In this document: positions 44,450 through 55,421 of the stretch, piece by piece
How positions within the stretch are numbered: position 1 is the first letter of the stretch
How the letters are laid out: every line of letters begins with the position of its first letter
Source of the DNA: Microthyrium microscopicum
Taxonomy: Eukaryota; Ascomycota; Dothideomycetes; Microthyriales; Microthyriaceae
Direction of reading: 5' to 3'
Assembly: GCA_010405405.1 (NCBI GenBank)
Contig: MU004233.1
Location: 943,122 to 1,007,121 of the forward strand
DNA: 64,000 nucleotides
Notes under the pieces: generated by a model
What the model saw: only the letters and a program-made list of their open reading frames with translations
What the model was told of the DNA's origin: nothing
The model's database searches: none
Made by a program: the position numbers and the translations under genes

Positions 44450-45560
44450 AAAAAAAATACCCCTACCTAGCCAGTCTATCTAGCATATTTAAAATGCTTC
44501 TTTACGCGTCGTTTATCCTTTCCTAGCATAAGAATTCCGCGCTTAAAGACTTCTCTAAAAATTTTAAGTCTCTCTTCCTAATTTCTTGCAATATCGTAAT
44601 TAGGATGATGCTGCTTTAACTAAGACTTTAGGTCTCTAAAGAATGCTTTAATTAGATTAAGGTTAGGGGAATAAGGTAATAAATATTCTAATTAAACTCT
44701 ATGCTAGTTACAAATATCTTAAACATTACTATTATAATAAAAGGACGCGTTATCTATTATAATAATACTATTCTAAGCTAGGTAGGAATAACAATAGTTA
44801 CGTAGTAAGTCGTTATTAAGCTAATCTTTAAAGCCTTCTTAATTAGTATTAGCTTCATAAATTGCTTTATCTAGTATGCCATTTATGGTATAAGTAAGTA
44901 ATAAGTTAAGGCGCTTTTGATACTCTAAATAGTCATATAAGATTATATCTTTACCTATAGGACTCTAGCTTATTTAATGGTGAGTATCTAAGGCAGTACA
45001 ACCACTTTCATCTACAAAAATGAGCTAGTTAACATTATAAATCTTTATACGTTTATAGTATGCCTAGCGTTAAAGTCCATAGCGTTATTTTACGATCTCT
45101 TTAACCTAAAGAACATATAGAATTAGTATAAAAACTAACAGATTAGTTACTATAATAACTTACTCACTTTCTAGTCTATTTAGCGCGCTTCAGCTTAAAG
45201 AAGATAATAGATCTGCCATAGTTAACGTTTAGCTCATGCCACATTAGAAGAGATAACTCGTCAACGAAGTAAGTCCCCTTTAGGGCTAGGACTTTAAGCA
45301 TAAAATTGCGTATAGAGTTAGATATTTACAAGATGCAACTAAGGGTGTATTTAGGTCGCTTAACATACTCTAAAGTTACTATATCTAATCGATGGCGATA
45401 GCGGCGAATAGTATAATGACTACAACTAGCGTGTTTAGTAATAGCAGCTACTGAATAGCCTATTTGGAGCATCGTAATAATAGTAACACGTTTATTACTA
45501 GAGATATAACGTCCAGGTCAAGATAGGATTCGATCCTATTCAATTTAAGCTACTTCTAAC
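44450..45560 (-). pseudogene. Broken Tc1/mariner transposase (DDE_3)
   Basis: Reading the minus strand, the N-terminal helix-turn-helix is visible as RVTIITMLQIGYSVAAITKH (near 45430-45490). The first catalytic Asp is in FVDESGCTALDTHH (near 44990-45025) and the second in IIIIDNASFYYNSN (near 44730-44775). The third acidic position is expected in the NPIE motif. It reads NLIKAFFRDLK (near 44630-44665), so the Glu has become Lys through G-to-A. Stops fall where Trp or Gln is expected (for example before LIFVDES). The family assignment is firm and the enzyme is dead. Ends are approximate because the start and stop are mutated. Confidence 0.85.
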
Positions 45561-45710
45561 TAAATAGGGTCCATAATAAGATAAGATATAATGGTACAGG
45601 ATAAGGATGATTAATTTATATGTAAATAGGTAAGAAAACATTAAGAGACGTCTAAACAGACATGTCCTAAAGACTAGCTAAATGCGAGCTTTTAAACGGT
45701 TACCAAAACA

Positions 45711-45760
45711 CCAAAATTGGTACACTAAATCTTCTATACTAAGCCAAAATTAGGTACACT
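45711..45760 (+). repeat. Subterminal direct repeat in the right inverted repeat
   Basis: CCAAAATTGGTACACT (45711-45726) and CCAAAATTAGGTACACT (45744-45760) are near-identical direct copies spaced 33 bp apart inside the long right inverted repeat. Paired direct repeats within each end are the transposase-binding arrangement of IR/DR Tc1 elements. The left end retains only a degenerate version. Confidence 0.55.
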
Positions 45761-45856
45761 TATACTCTAGTACGATATAGTTCTGATTTTCTACCTCCCA
45801 GCTTCATAGGCAATTTTACGTGTGATTGGTGGAATTACTGCAGGAATGCGAAAACA

Positions 45857-45906
45857 AATGCATGGGGGGGAGAGAGTCGCGCGCAACCACATTCTAGGTT
45901 TGGGTG
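45857..45906 (-). repeat. Right terminal inverted repeat of the Tc1/mariner element
   Basis: This is an exact reverse complement of 42126-42175 over 50 bp. Similarity then becomes partial toward the inside of the element. Confidence 0.95.
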
Positions 45907-45987
45907 TAAGCTAGTCCGTTCAATCATTAACCATTAGCCATTTTTGGTCTTCACCTCCTTCTCCTCGTCATTAGTTATTGGAATGCT

Positions 45988-47664
45988 TTATTTCTCGGCC
46001 TTGCGTGGCTCGAGTAGTAGTTGACCGGATGGACCGCTCTTCTCCATGAAGCCGTCCTCGCGGGTGAAGACACGGCGTCCACGGAGCCATGTTTCGCGGA
46101 CGACACCTTTCATCGTCTTGCCCTCGTATGGGCTGCACTTGTTGCGGAAGAGCATGGTACTTGGTTGAACCTAGAAAATCGTTAGCATTCAGCGTATTTA
46201 TGTAATGGTGGAGAACTTACCACAAACTCTGCCTCATCATCAAAGACGGCAATATCAGCATCATACCCAACAGCAATATCGCCCTTCGTTCCCTCCAGGC
46301 CAACTTGCTTCGCAGTATTAAGACAGCACCACCGCACCACATCCTCGATACTGATCTTGCGCTCCTGGCCTTCCGTCCACAGAATGCTAAGTCCTAGACC
46401 GACACTGCTGATTCCACCCCACGCAGCGAAAAAGTCGCCCTCTGTGCCTTCGACTTCGGAACTCGATACGGCGCCTGGCATGTGTGCGGGCAGTAATTTG
46501 AGATCTGGTGTGCATGGCGAGTGGTCGCTGACGACGGTCTTGATCACGCTGTCGTCTTCGCGCGTTAGCTCGTCCCATAGACCGTCTTGGTTGGATTGTT
46601 CGCGGATGGGCGGGCAGCACTTGTGTCGGGTGTCGCCGGCTTTGATGCGCTCGGCGGCTAGGGAGAGGTAGTGGAAGCATGTTTCGGCTGTGACTTTTAT
46701 GCCGTTGGCGCGTGCTTCGCGGAGGATGGGGATGGCCTGGATGGCGGACAGGTGGACGATGTGGAGCGGGAGGTTGGGGGCTAGGTGGGCCAGTGAGAGG
46801 ATCTCTTCAATGGCGTAGGTCTCGAAGGATGGTGGGCGTGAGTCGAGGAAGGTTTGATAGTGCTCCAGTGGACCAGTGGGTGCGAGAGGTGGCAGTGAGT
46901 GTTGCACGTCGTCACCGACGGATGCGGCGATGGGTGGGATCATCTCGGCATGGAACATGCATGTCGTTGGCTCGTCGGCGAGTTGCTCGAAGGCCTTGCG
47001 GATGTCTTCGGATGAGACGGCTGGGAACTCATCGACCTGTGTGACATGTTAGGTATGATTGTATTGAGGAGAGGAGTATACTTACACCACTGTCTATTAG
47101 GAAGCCTTTGAATCCACGGACACCTTCACGGACAAGAGCTTTGAGTTCCCTGGCATTGCCAGGAATGAGACCGCCATAGAAGCCGACATCTACCCAACAT
47201 TTTCCTTGGGCGGCGGCAATCTTCTCTTTCAGGCCGGCGACGGTGGTAGTGGGTGGGATGGCATTCAGCGGCATGTCAATGACAGTAGTGACACCACCAA
47301 AGGCAGCAGCACGAGTGCCAGTCCAGAAGCCCTCCCATTCAGTCCGACCAGGCTCGTTAAGATGCACATGAGCATCAACAAGACCCGGGATCAGAATCTT
47401 TGGCGAATGGTCGACATAGAAGGTGCCAGGTGGGAAGCTTGTCTCCGCAATCACCGAATTGAATATGGACTCAATTTTACCAGTGGAATGCGATATGATA
47501 ATCGTAGCAGGAGTAAGACGACCACCAATGACTGCTCTTGAGGAAGCCAAGACAGTGATTGGCGGGCCGTCAATGCCTGGCGACGATGCACCACTGCCGG
47601 TGGTTGTGGAGATGGAGGCATATGAGGCCGCCCTGGCTATGTCGACTGTTGCATTAGGAGCCAT
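45988..47664 (-). CDS. DAL1: Allantoinase
   Basis: Allantoinase opens the allantoin ring to allantoate in purine/ureide nitrogen use. Three exons (47664-47086, 47036-46221, 46170-45988) give 525 aa. Metal-site and family motifs are present: DAHVHLNEPGRTEWEGF (His-x-His), GFKGFLIDSG with the lysine that is carbamylated, the later His residues in TAETCFHYLSL and LPLHIVHLSA, and SDHSPCTPD with the catalytic Asp. The C-terminal strand GYDADIAVFDDEAEF and LFRNKCSPYEGKTMKGVVRE are typical of the amidohydrolase tail. The 49-nt (47085-47037) and 50-nt introns have GTAAGT donors. Dihydroorotase and hydantoinase are the nearest alternatives, but the LNEPGR and fungal tail favour allantoinase. Three HGATAR sites upstream fit nitrogen-catabolite control. 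The stop lies 81 bp from the transposon. Confidence 0.95.
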
Positions 47665-50200
47665 GGCTGATGATGCTGATTGATCAGTTGCAATGATAAA
47701 GTTGTTTTAGCTGACCGTTGGGTTAGATACAGATCGTGCCTTATCGAACAACGGAGCCTGGCGATATGCGGCGCTGTTGATTGGTAAACTTACTGGTGAA
47801 AGTCCTGCTTGACATAGGACTTGATAGCAGGGCTTGTGTGAGGTGGCTGGATGTGGAATGTAAGAGTCAAGTGAGTCTTTCACTTGTGGATTTCACAATA
47901 TGGTCAAAGATTATGGGAAAGAACACAAGAGCAAGGTGAAATCCGGGGTGCAGAATATTTGCTTATCGCTACTATCTTCTTTGTGGACTGCTATCTTTAT
48001 ACCAGGCCGGCTACATTGCTCCGAGACAGGCACGCTCTCTCGCTGTGGTCAGCAAGAGTGTGTGCTGCTGCAATGTATTACTCGATACAAACTCAATATC
48101 CAAGGGAGTCGATTTACTTATCAGTCGGAAATGCCCGGTGTATCGACCAATTGTGGACCCTGAGATTAGTGTGTAACCTACTAGATCTAGCCTGCACGTC
48201 AAGTTTGTCGACACAGGGCTCTAGGCTCTCCGCCTCTCCCCAAGAGATATGCAACAGAATGGCAGTCAGAACCGAAGCTGGTCTGTAGGTATCATTGGCT
48301 CTAGACACGAAAAGAGAGCGGACCGGATGCCTTGGGCCAATGAGTTGGTGAGAGAGAGCAAGGAAGGCAGCCTTTTGAACGGTGGTTCGCTGAATGCCGT
48401 GGGAAACTCAAGCACCGTCCGTTACGTTATCTCGTATTAGCCGTTTTTGATCTAGCGCATCAGGGGTCCTTATCTCTAGCCTGCATGTCCCAACGAGTGT
48501 TCGTTGTCTTTCATAAGACTTCCAAGTCTCCAAACAAAGCCAGTCACTTTACAACCTGTACACCACTTTCCAACAACAAAGCCTTGTTCAACAAGGCCTA
48601 AAACAGTCGCTTGCAGTTCACGCTCTTTGTCTCACACAAAAACCGCATCGACCCCGCAAGTTTGGCGCTGCTGTTGCACCGCGGACCGAAATTCACGGAA
48701 TATACTCCGTCCTCGCATGACCGGCCCGGGATGGGTTCCTATCGAGTAACGGAAACGTTGATCGAGTAATAGAAACACCATGAACAGAGGTACGATGCAT
48801 ACTATCACCAAAATACTTTTCTACCTACCCCGTTTGCAGCCTTAGCTCCTTGAAAAGGTTTTCTCAAATCTTTTCCTTGTTTTTCATCATACATGAGACT
48901 GTGAGCACTTTTTGACCTCGGAAATATCTTTCATTCTGGGTTAGGTTCTTGAATTCGTTTGGTACACGAATCCTCCGGGCAAGAACAACAGCCGCCGGCA
49001 TGATGTAATCGAGTCCTTTTCAATTACCATTGTTTCTAGCGCTACCGGAGATTATCCTTCGACCACCTTTTTGTGATTTTCGTAGAGCATGCCATCCGTG
49101 TCTTATGTATGGCTTGCGACGTTGGTTCCGACCAAATTGGAATTCTAGCCATTTTAAATTCACTTTGATCTGTTTCTAGTCTGAGGAAGTAGGTTTGAGA
49201 CTCCAGTACAGTCTGCCCACGGGTTGCAACGTCATTCATGCTGCTAGTCTTGATTCAAACACAGTGAACGTCCCATCTTTGACCTGGGCTTAGACGATCT
49301 GACGTGGGAGCATGGTAGTTGTAAAATCAACATCGGAGAGGTCTTCTATATATTTGATGTCTTGGGATTTTGCCATGTGATGTGTACATGAGGCGAACAG
49401 ACTGGCTTTCTAGACTAACATACATTCTCTCATTTAACAAGTACGTACCTGTCTAAGTACTTCTTCTCCTAGGCTTGCTAGCATACAAATGATAGCCCTG
49501 CTCTTTTCATTACCTAGGTACTTCGAATAAGATGAGGTCTCTACGATCTGGTCTTGCTGTCATATATGAAAGCTGTTCGCCGCGTTCGTGTTGAGTTCTT
49601 TATCCCTCTTGATATATCCAATGCATTAGGTAGTTATACTTTACTTCGATGGAGAAATCAACATTAGATTAATTATGCACTTAGCTACCATGTGCTACTA
49701 CTTATACCGGTCAATAGGCAGTTTTACAGGTTCTTTGTCAGTCAAAGGGCCACCAGTTGACAAAACAACACTATGCTCCGATGAATCGGCTATCTGAATC
49801 ATACTTCATGAAATCGTTATACTTTCATCCTCAGTGATATTTAAAGCGTCCGCTTATCTTCATATAAATCTGCTTGGAGACAAGTCAATCGAGAGGATAG
49901 ACCATCTACTCATAGATGGATCTTGCTGAGGAAGAGTCTCATGTACCATAAGTAGACCTCACACTGAATAAGCCATATCATTTATCTTGTTTACACGTCA
50001 GGGGTACCCAAACAAATCGCCGATTTTCTTGCATTTTTTTTGTTATTTTCGAGTCGAGGCCACAGTCTCAGCTAGGATTGTGACGTTCGACTGTTTCCTT
50101 AATTTCCAACTCAAAATTCAATCACACCCTTCCAAAAACAAAGTCGTTCCAAAACCTCAATCTTTCACCACAGAGACTACCTCTCATTCGCATGAGATCT
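47665..50200. other. Intergenic region, 2.5 kb
   Basis: The left end is the allantoinase promoter. The remainder shows only short frames without coding character, including 47884-48288, which lacks an ATG near its start. No repeats or RNA genes are recognised. Confidence 0.4.
47694..47827. promoter_or_regulatory. Three HGATAR (AreA/NIT2-type GATA) sites before allantoinase
   Basis: TGATAA lies at 47694-47699 (plus), CGATAA at 47741-47746 (minus) and TGATAG at 47822-47827 (plus). All are within 165 bp of the start codon at 47664. GATA factors AreA/NIT2 bind HGATAR and switch on allantoin-degrading genes when good nitrogen is scarce. Roughly 0.5 site would be expected by chance in this length. 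Confidence 0.5.
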
Positions 50201-51117
50201 TCAAGCCGAGTCCCCCTCGGCCCGTACAACTTTACTCTCCCCAAAATAGTCCGTTTCAATCTGATGTGGAGTGGCTCGTCCTCTTCTCATATCAAAGACT
50301 TTGAACAATTGTTCGATCATTGCGTCCACTGTTGCTTGCGAAGTTCTTGGGCTGACAACAGAGATTCGGAGAACAACTTCATTCCGGAGACCTGGTGGAG
50401 CATCTTTGTCCTTGATGGGAAGTCCTCTGTGAGGTATCCTAATCTCAGTCTTTCCATAATTTCCATTGCCATCCACTTGTAGAGCACCCTCTGTAAAGAC
50501 GTTCAAGCTCCTCCCGTCCATGAAATGGGGAACAGCCATGAGCAGACGTCTGTCTGTCCGCTTGGCGAATTCAGTGGTGACTGCAGTGTAAGTGATAAGT
50601 TGAGTACTATCAGCCCCACCGCGGCGCCAGTAGAATTCATCGGGATCCTATGAAGTCAATTATGAGTAAATGATATTAGGTTGGAATAGATGGTAGATGT
50701 ACATACCAATCGAAGGACTAGGCTTACAACTACCTGTCTGCGTACGTTCTTAGTTGGCGTGCTGACGTGAAACGTCTTCTTAATAACTTGTAAATGTGAG
50801 TCCACTAATTGTTGGACTGGATAGCCGTCCACTTCTTGTCTTGAGTCGAGGTTTTTGTCGCGTACAAAAAGATTGCCCGCGTTGAAGATGAAAGAGTGAT
50901 CTGATAGCTTTATTTTGCCCCCTTTTGTGTCTTGATATTCAATCTGGAATTTGGCGCTAAGCTGCTTGTCTTGGAAGATGTCTGCCCATGCTACAGAATA
51001 GTGAATGTCTTTCTTCTCTTCCGCAAGTGATACTTTGTGTGTATCGGTGTTTCGAGGTTGGCCATGGGACATTTCGTAGATCGAAAAATTCCCTGGAGTG
51101 AATTGAGAGCTCGACAT
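50201..51117 (-). CDS. Unknown two-exon protein
   Basis: Exons 51117-50707 and 50647-50201 give 285 aa if the Met before SSSQFTPGN is used. An in-frame Met at 51180 would add 21 residues. The splice has a GTATGT donor and joins LVLRL to DPDEFYWRRGG. I recognise no family. The protein is of mixed composition with beta-like segments (KFQIEYQDTKGGKIKLSD, LFVRDKNLDSR) and no signal peptide or membrane helix. Both exons have sustained coding character, so I think the gene is real. The start is chosen because the region upstream carries a 17-bp repeat and reads poorly. Confidence 0.65.
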
Positions 51118-52439
51118 GATGACTGATTCGGAGAACTGCGAGCGTATACACGTGTGGATCTGTGAAGCCGTTCGACTCAAACCAGTTGAGCAGACGAATA
51201 ATCGAAAGAGTAGTGAAGTTGATATGAATGTTGTTATAAGGAACTGTTGGACTCAAACCAGTTGAGTATAGATTGATGAGATCGAATGTGGATTGGATTG
51301 TTGATGGTATGACTTCTACAATCTTGTCCATTTGACAGATATAAATATCCATCTTTCGTGGCCATTGCACTGAATTCAAACACTTGCACAAACGATGAAC
51401 TTCACGAAATCATTGAAGATAGACCATCTGCCAACGAGGGGGTTTGGCGGAGAGTCGTCAAACAGCGGAGTGATGACTGGAGGGAAGCATAGCGACGAAT
51501 GAGCTGATTGACTGGGCCCATAATGATTCTGGTGGTAGACTTTGGCTCTCGTATGGGCAGGGCAAGCTTGGAAAAGGGGTATCGTACTGGCTGTCAGGGC
51601 GAATAAGACAACCAGTATCTTCTCACAAATTACCCTTTTACCAATGACATTTATCTCAACATACATTCTCAAGATATTTTGGTTGTTAAGTATGATGGAC
51701 AGATTGGCAGTCTCCTATTACAATACGGAATGGCGGCTATCTTCTTGGCCCAGCATTGAGCATCACTGAGCTCCAGCAAAAGAACAAACAGATTTTCATA
51801 TAGTTTGAATTTTTCAACAATGTCAGAGACTCTCCATGTTGCTACTTCAGCAAACTAATTTCGGTTTGACGTGCGGGTGATTGATATTTTGATAGATCGG
51901 TGCCGTGTCAATGTAACTTCTGCATAAACGTCTTGTCAAAGCATACCCAAAATTAACATCAGTGAATCATCAAAGCGTAACCAACGTATCTAAACAGACA
52001 GTAAACGACACATTCCAGAGTGAATAACACATCAAAGCTTCCTGACTTTGACTTCACGCCAAACGATACGTAAACAAAAGACAACAGACCAAACGCCACC
52101 AATGAAGATGAATTGAGACGGAGATTCATAATATACATCAAAGCAATCATGATTTTTGAATTCTACTCTTTACTAATCCATGAGTAGAAATATCTGCATC
52201 TCTCCAGCTGAATTTTGGCCAACCCCCAACGCCATGGCCAACAACAGCATTTGATCTACAATCAATATCACCAAACAACCACCGTAGATCTTTTTAGTCG
52301 TTTGCATAAGTAATCAACAAACCAAAGCATCAGAAAGTACCACGGTATCAGTTACCATGGGCTCAGAGAGGAGAGGCACAACCATGGCTTCTAGCGAAAC
52401 AGGTTCAGGCAACACGAGTTGAGGTGCAGCGGCGACATT
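51118..52439. other. Intergenic region before BFR1 stop
   Basis: This holds the leader and promoter of the unknown two-exon gene and the 3' side of BFR1. A 17-bp sequence, GACTCAAACCAGTTGAG, occurs twice (51174-51190 and 51250-51266). A 98-codon minus frame at 51376-51672 with a hydrophobic start is too weak to call. Confidence 0.4.
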
Positions 52440-54058
52440 CTACTCTGCGGCATCCTCAATCTTTGCCTTCTCCAATTCAGCAGTTGCATCGGCAGCACCA
52501 TCTTCTTCCTGCTTGAGGACGGCTTCGCCGTTGGCTCCTTGATTTGCGTCGGCTGGTTTCTTGTGGGTGTCTTTCGCGCCGGAGTTGATGTTGGCGGGGG
52601 CGGATGGTGAGGATTCGGCTTCGAGTTTCTCGATTTCCTTCTTGGCTTTGGCAATGTTCTACGCAGATCTGTCAGTAAGATAGTCAAAGAGAGAAAATGG
52701 ACAACAAGTACCTCCTTGGTTTTGCGATCTGAATCGCCCTTCCAGAAATCGATCTTCTCTTTGAGCTTGGTGATTACAATAGGGACTTGCGATTGGCTGG
52801 TTGGTGGGTCGATGCCAATACGCGCGAGAGATTCAATGACATCGACGGAGAGGTTGAATTTAGTTGATCCAGCGCCAGCAGCTTCCTTGCCGCCCTTGCC
52901 CTTCTTCTTCTTGCCGCCAGTGCCTGCAAAATAGTCCTCCTCTTCCTTCTTCTTGAGCACGCGCGAGCCCTTGAAAGCCGAATCGTCGACAGTGCGTTGC
53001 GCAACCGCAGCGAATCCGCTGGACTTGGCCTCTTCTTCCTTAGGAATAACAGCATTTGGGTCAAAGTGACGGATAAGGCCGTTGGCGGTTATGATCTCTT
53101 CCTGCCAAGCGGGAGCGCTGGCCTCCTCGAGTTTCTGCTGGGCAATTTCGCGACGCTTGCCAGCTTGGAAGGCAGCTTGTTCGGCGGCATATCTTTCGCG
53201 TTTGGCGGCTTGTTGTTGCTTGTCCCAGGTAACGAAAGCGCGGCGAGCTTGGTGATATGTGTCCTGGATCTCTCGCATCTTCTTGAACTTCTCCTGTTGG
53301 TCTGCCTGGGCCTTTTGCTTTTCGTCACGAAGTGTAGAGAAGTTCTTGTAAGCGTGGTCCGACTTCTTCTTATCCTCGTCCAACTCTGCCTTGATCTTGT
53401 CATATCGCTCATTTAGTGCCTTGGCTTCCGGTGTGTCACCGCCCTTTTTCAGCTCGGAGATTTGGGCCTTGATATCGTCGATTTGTTTTTGCTGTTGGGA
53501 GAAGCCATCGAAGCTCTTCTTCAGGCGTTGCATGGAGGAGATTTGTTCGAGTGCCTTCTTTTCGTCTACCAGTCTCATGGTGCCAGTGTCGACCTGCTTG
53601 CGGAGGTTGTTGATCTGTTGATCTATTTCCTCGACAGACTTGAAGTTGACTTTGCTGCGGGCGGTCTTTTGTTCGTTCATGATGGACTTGAGCTTGTCGT
53701 CAAGCTTCTTGATAACATCCATATTTTGTTGACGGGACTTCTTGTTGACGGCGTGTTTCTCACGGATCTCGCCCATTTCTTTGCGCAGTGCAGCATTGTG
53801 TTGACCTTGTGGAGAATCCTTGTTGTTCTGAACAGAGTCGAGTTTGGCTTTGGCAGCAGCCTGTGAAACCAAAATGTTAGTATGAAGTCAGTAGTAGCAA
53901 AGTAATGGGTTGCAAACCAGACGAGCGCGAGAAGCTTCATGTTCTTTCTCCGCCTTGGCTAGCTCGGCCTTGAATACCTCTTCATCAGGCTTGGAGGGTT
54001 TTGTGGATGAGGTGGTGGCGGCGGCTGGAGCAGCGGAGGTGGGAGCTTGCTCAGACAT
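52440..54058 (-). CDS. BFR1: Bfr1-like polysome/RNP-associated coiled-coil protein
   Basis: Exons 54058-53918, 53860-52712 and 52658-52440 give 502 aa. A short Ala/Ser/Thr-rich N-terminus leads into a long Lys/Glu/Gln coiled coil (residues about 25-280), with family strings such as FKSVEEIDQQINNLRKQVDT and SGTMRLVDEKKAL-type spacing. Then come the GSRVLKKKEEEDYFAG region and the conserved KFNLSVDVIESLARIGIDPP with VITKLKEKIDFWKGDSD. Yeast Bfr1 associates with ER-bound polysomes and Scp160, and was first found through brefeldin A resistance and nuclear segregation. Cytosolic or ER-peripheral location is inferred. The last splice uses the TAG at 52659-52661 rather than the CAG ten bases earlier, because that keeps the KKEIEKLEAES coiled-coil frame. 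Confidence 0.9.
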
Positions 54059-55421
54059 GACGAAATTGCGGGTAGAGACAGGACGAGACAATTAACCGGG
54101 TGGGGCAGCGTAGACCAAGTCAGTTGTTGGAAATCAGAGACCGCAGATGGGACTCATCGGACGTAATTTGTATGTTGGTATGACAGAGGTATATGGAGAA
54201 AGTAGAGGGATATGGGGTGGAAAGGTGTCGAAAAGTTATAGGTAAGAGTAGCGGTCGAGATGTGGCTTTGGTTCTTTGGTTCTGTGAGGGTCCGAGTACA
54301 AGGCTAACGCAGGTTAAAGCCCCTGCAGCTATGTGACGGCCGATAGTTAATCCGGGCCGATTGTCGTTCAGATGATTTGCATTGCGACATCAAAAGCAGT
54401 GAGGTAGATCAAATGATGGATTCAGCATAAGTTCAGGTTGGTAAATGGAGTTGAAGAGGTCGAGTGACTTGAAGTTGAAGTAAGGTTTGGCCTAACACGG
54501 TCGCTCCTTCCACTGTGGGCTTACCTCTTGCCACGTCCAGGTTCAAAATAAGCTTGAGTATTTGATAATATCATTTATATATAGATTCACCATTCAATTT
54601 ATGACCTGCTAGCCTTCTTAAAGAGTCAATATGTGAATGTGGGTATTGAAGTTGTCAGTTCCATTGTTGAAAGGAAAAAGTCGACAGTTACAACTACATC
54701 ATGAGGATGCAAAAACGATTGGCAGCGGCTCTTTCATAACACTTCGAACAAATGAGCCAGTGATTCATTCGGAACATTACATGTACCATTTTACGGTTCG
54801 GATCAAACAGCATTTTCCTACTGTGAATGGCACTGGTCACTAGGATTGACAAACTCACCACACTTGCATCATACCCGATGTATGTCAAATAATTATCGCA
54901 ATCAAGATTGTTGTGTTGGTTAATCATTCCCACATTATCAAATCTCTACCTGCAAGTTATCTAACTGGGTACTGTGAGCGTGTTGAACCTTGGGTCAGAA
55001 TTGGTAGACAGCCTTGCCAAGACTTAGTGAACCAATCAAAATCGCGACCCTAACTCCACTACTGTCTGAACGTCGCGCGTTACGTTGAATACAGTCTGAC
55101 TATTTACCCCCATTAGCCATTCTCTCGCCCTTTTATCATCTCCATTATTTATTCTCTCATCTTCTTTCTCCCAGGCGATCACGATAATCCAATTTTCCCG
55201 CCCTCGAAACACCGATGTGGTTCGTTGCCAGTTGACCAAACCTCCAGCTCCGAAGCCGTGACGACTCGACCTTCATCGATATAGCGCAAGAAATAACAGT
55301 CGTGGAGGGATCGCAAGAGGTCCTTCGGGCCCTACACGGGCTGTGTGCCTCCGAAAGAGACGGGATCGACCCCTACGATCCATAATCGCCATTTGGCCTA
55401 CCTCCAACCCCCTCCGACACC
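54059..55421. promoter_or_regulatory. Divergent promoter region of BFR1 and ADA1
   Basis: This is 1.36 kb between divergent housekeeping genes. It should hold both promoters and leaders. A pyrimidine-rich segment at 55110-55200 precedes the ADA1 start. No gene is seen. Confidence 0.45.

Larger units (their letters stand above)
42126..45906. mobile_element. Decayed Tc1/mariner DNA transposon, 3.78 kb
   Basis: The element is bounded by TA on both sides (42124-42125 and 45907-45908), the Tc1/mariner target duplication. It has 50-bp perfect terminal inverted repeats, with weaker inverted similarity continuing about 200 bp inward (shared CAATCACACG and AAAATTGCCTAT blocks). The interior is far more AT-rich than its surroundings and full of TAG/TAA at expected Trp and Gln positions, the pattern left by RIP. 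It carries a transposase on the minus strand and an unrelated frame on the plus strand, converging in the middle. At 3.78 kb it is about twice the length of a simple one-gene Tc1/mariner element. It is certainly non-autonomous now. Confidence 0.92.

Noticed and set aside
47884-48288. 134-codon plus-strand frame
   Set aside because: No ATG at its start and mixed Cys/Ser text; probably chance.
51376-51672. 98-codon minus-strand frame with a hydrophobic N-terminal part
   Set aside because: The putative signal peptide begins too far in and the mature part has no cysteine pattern; too weak to call.
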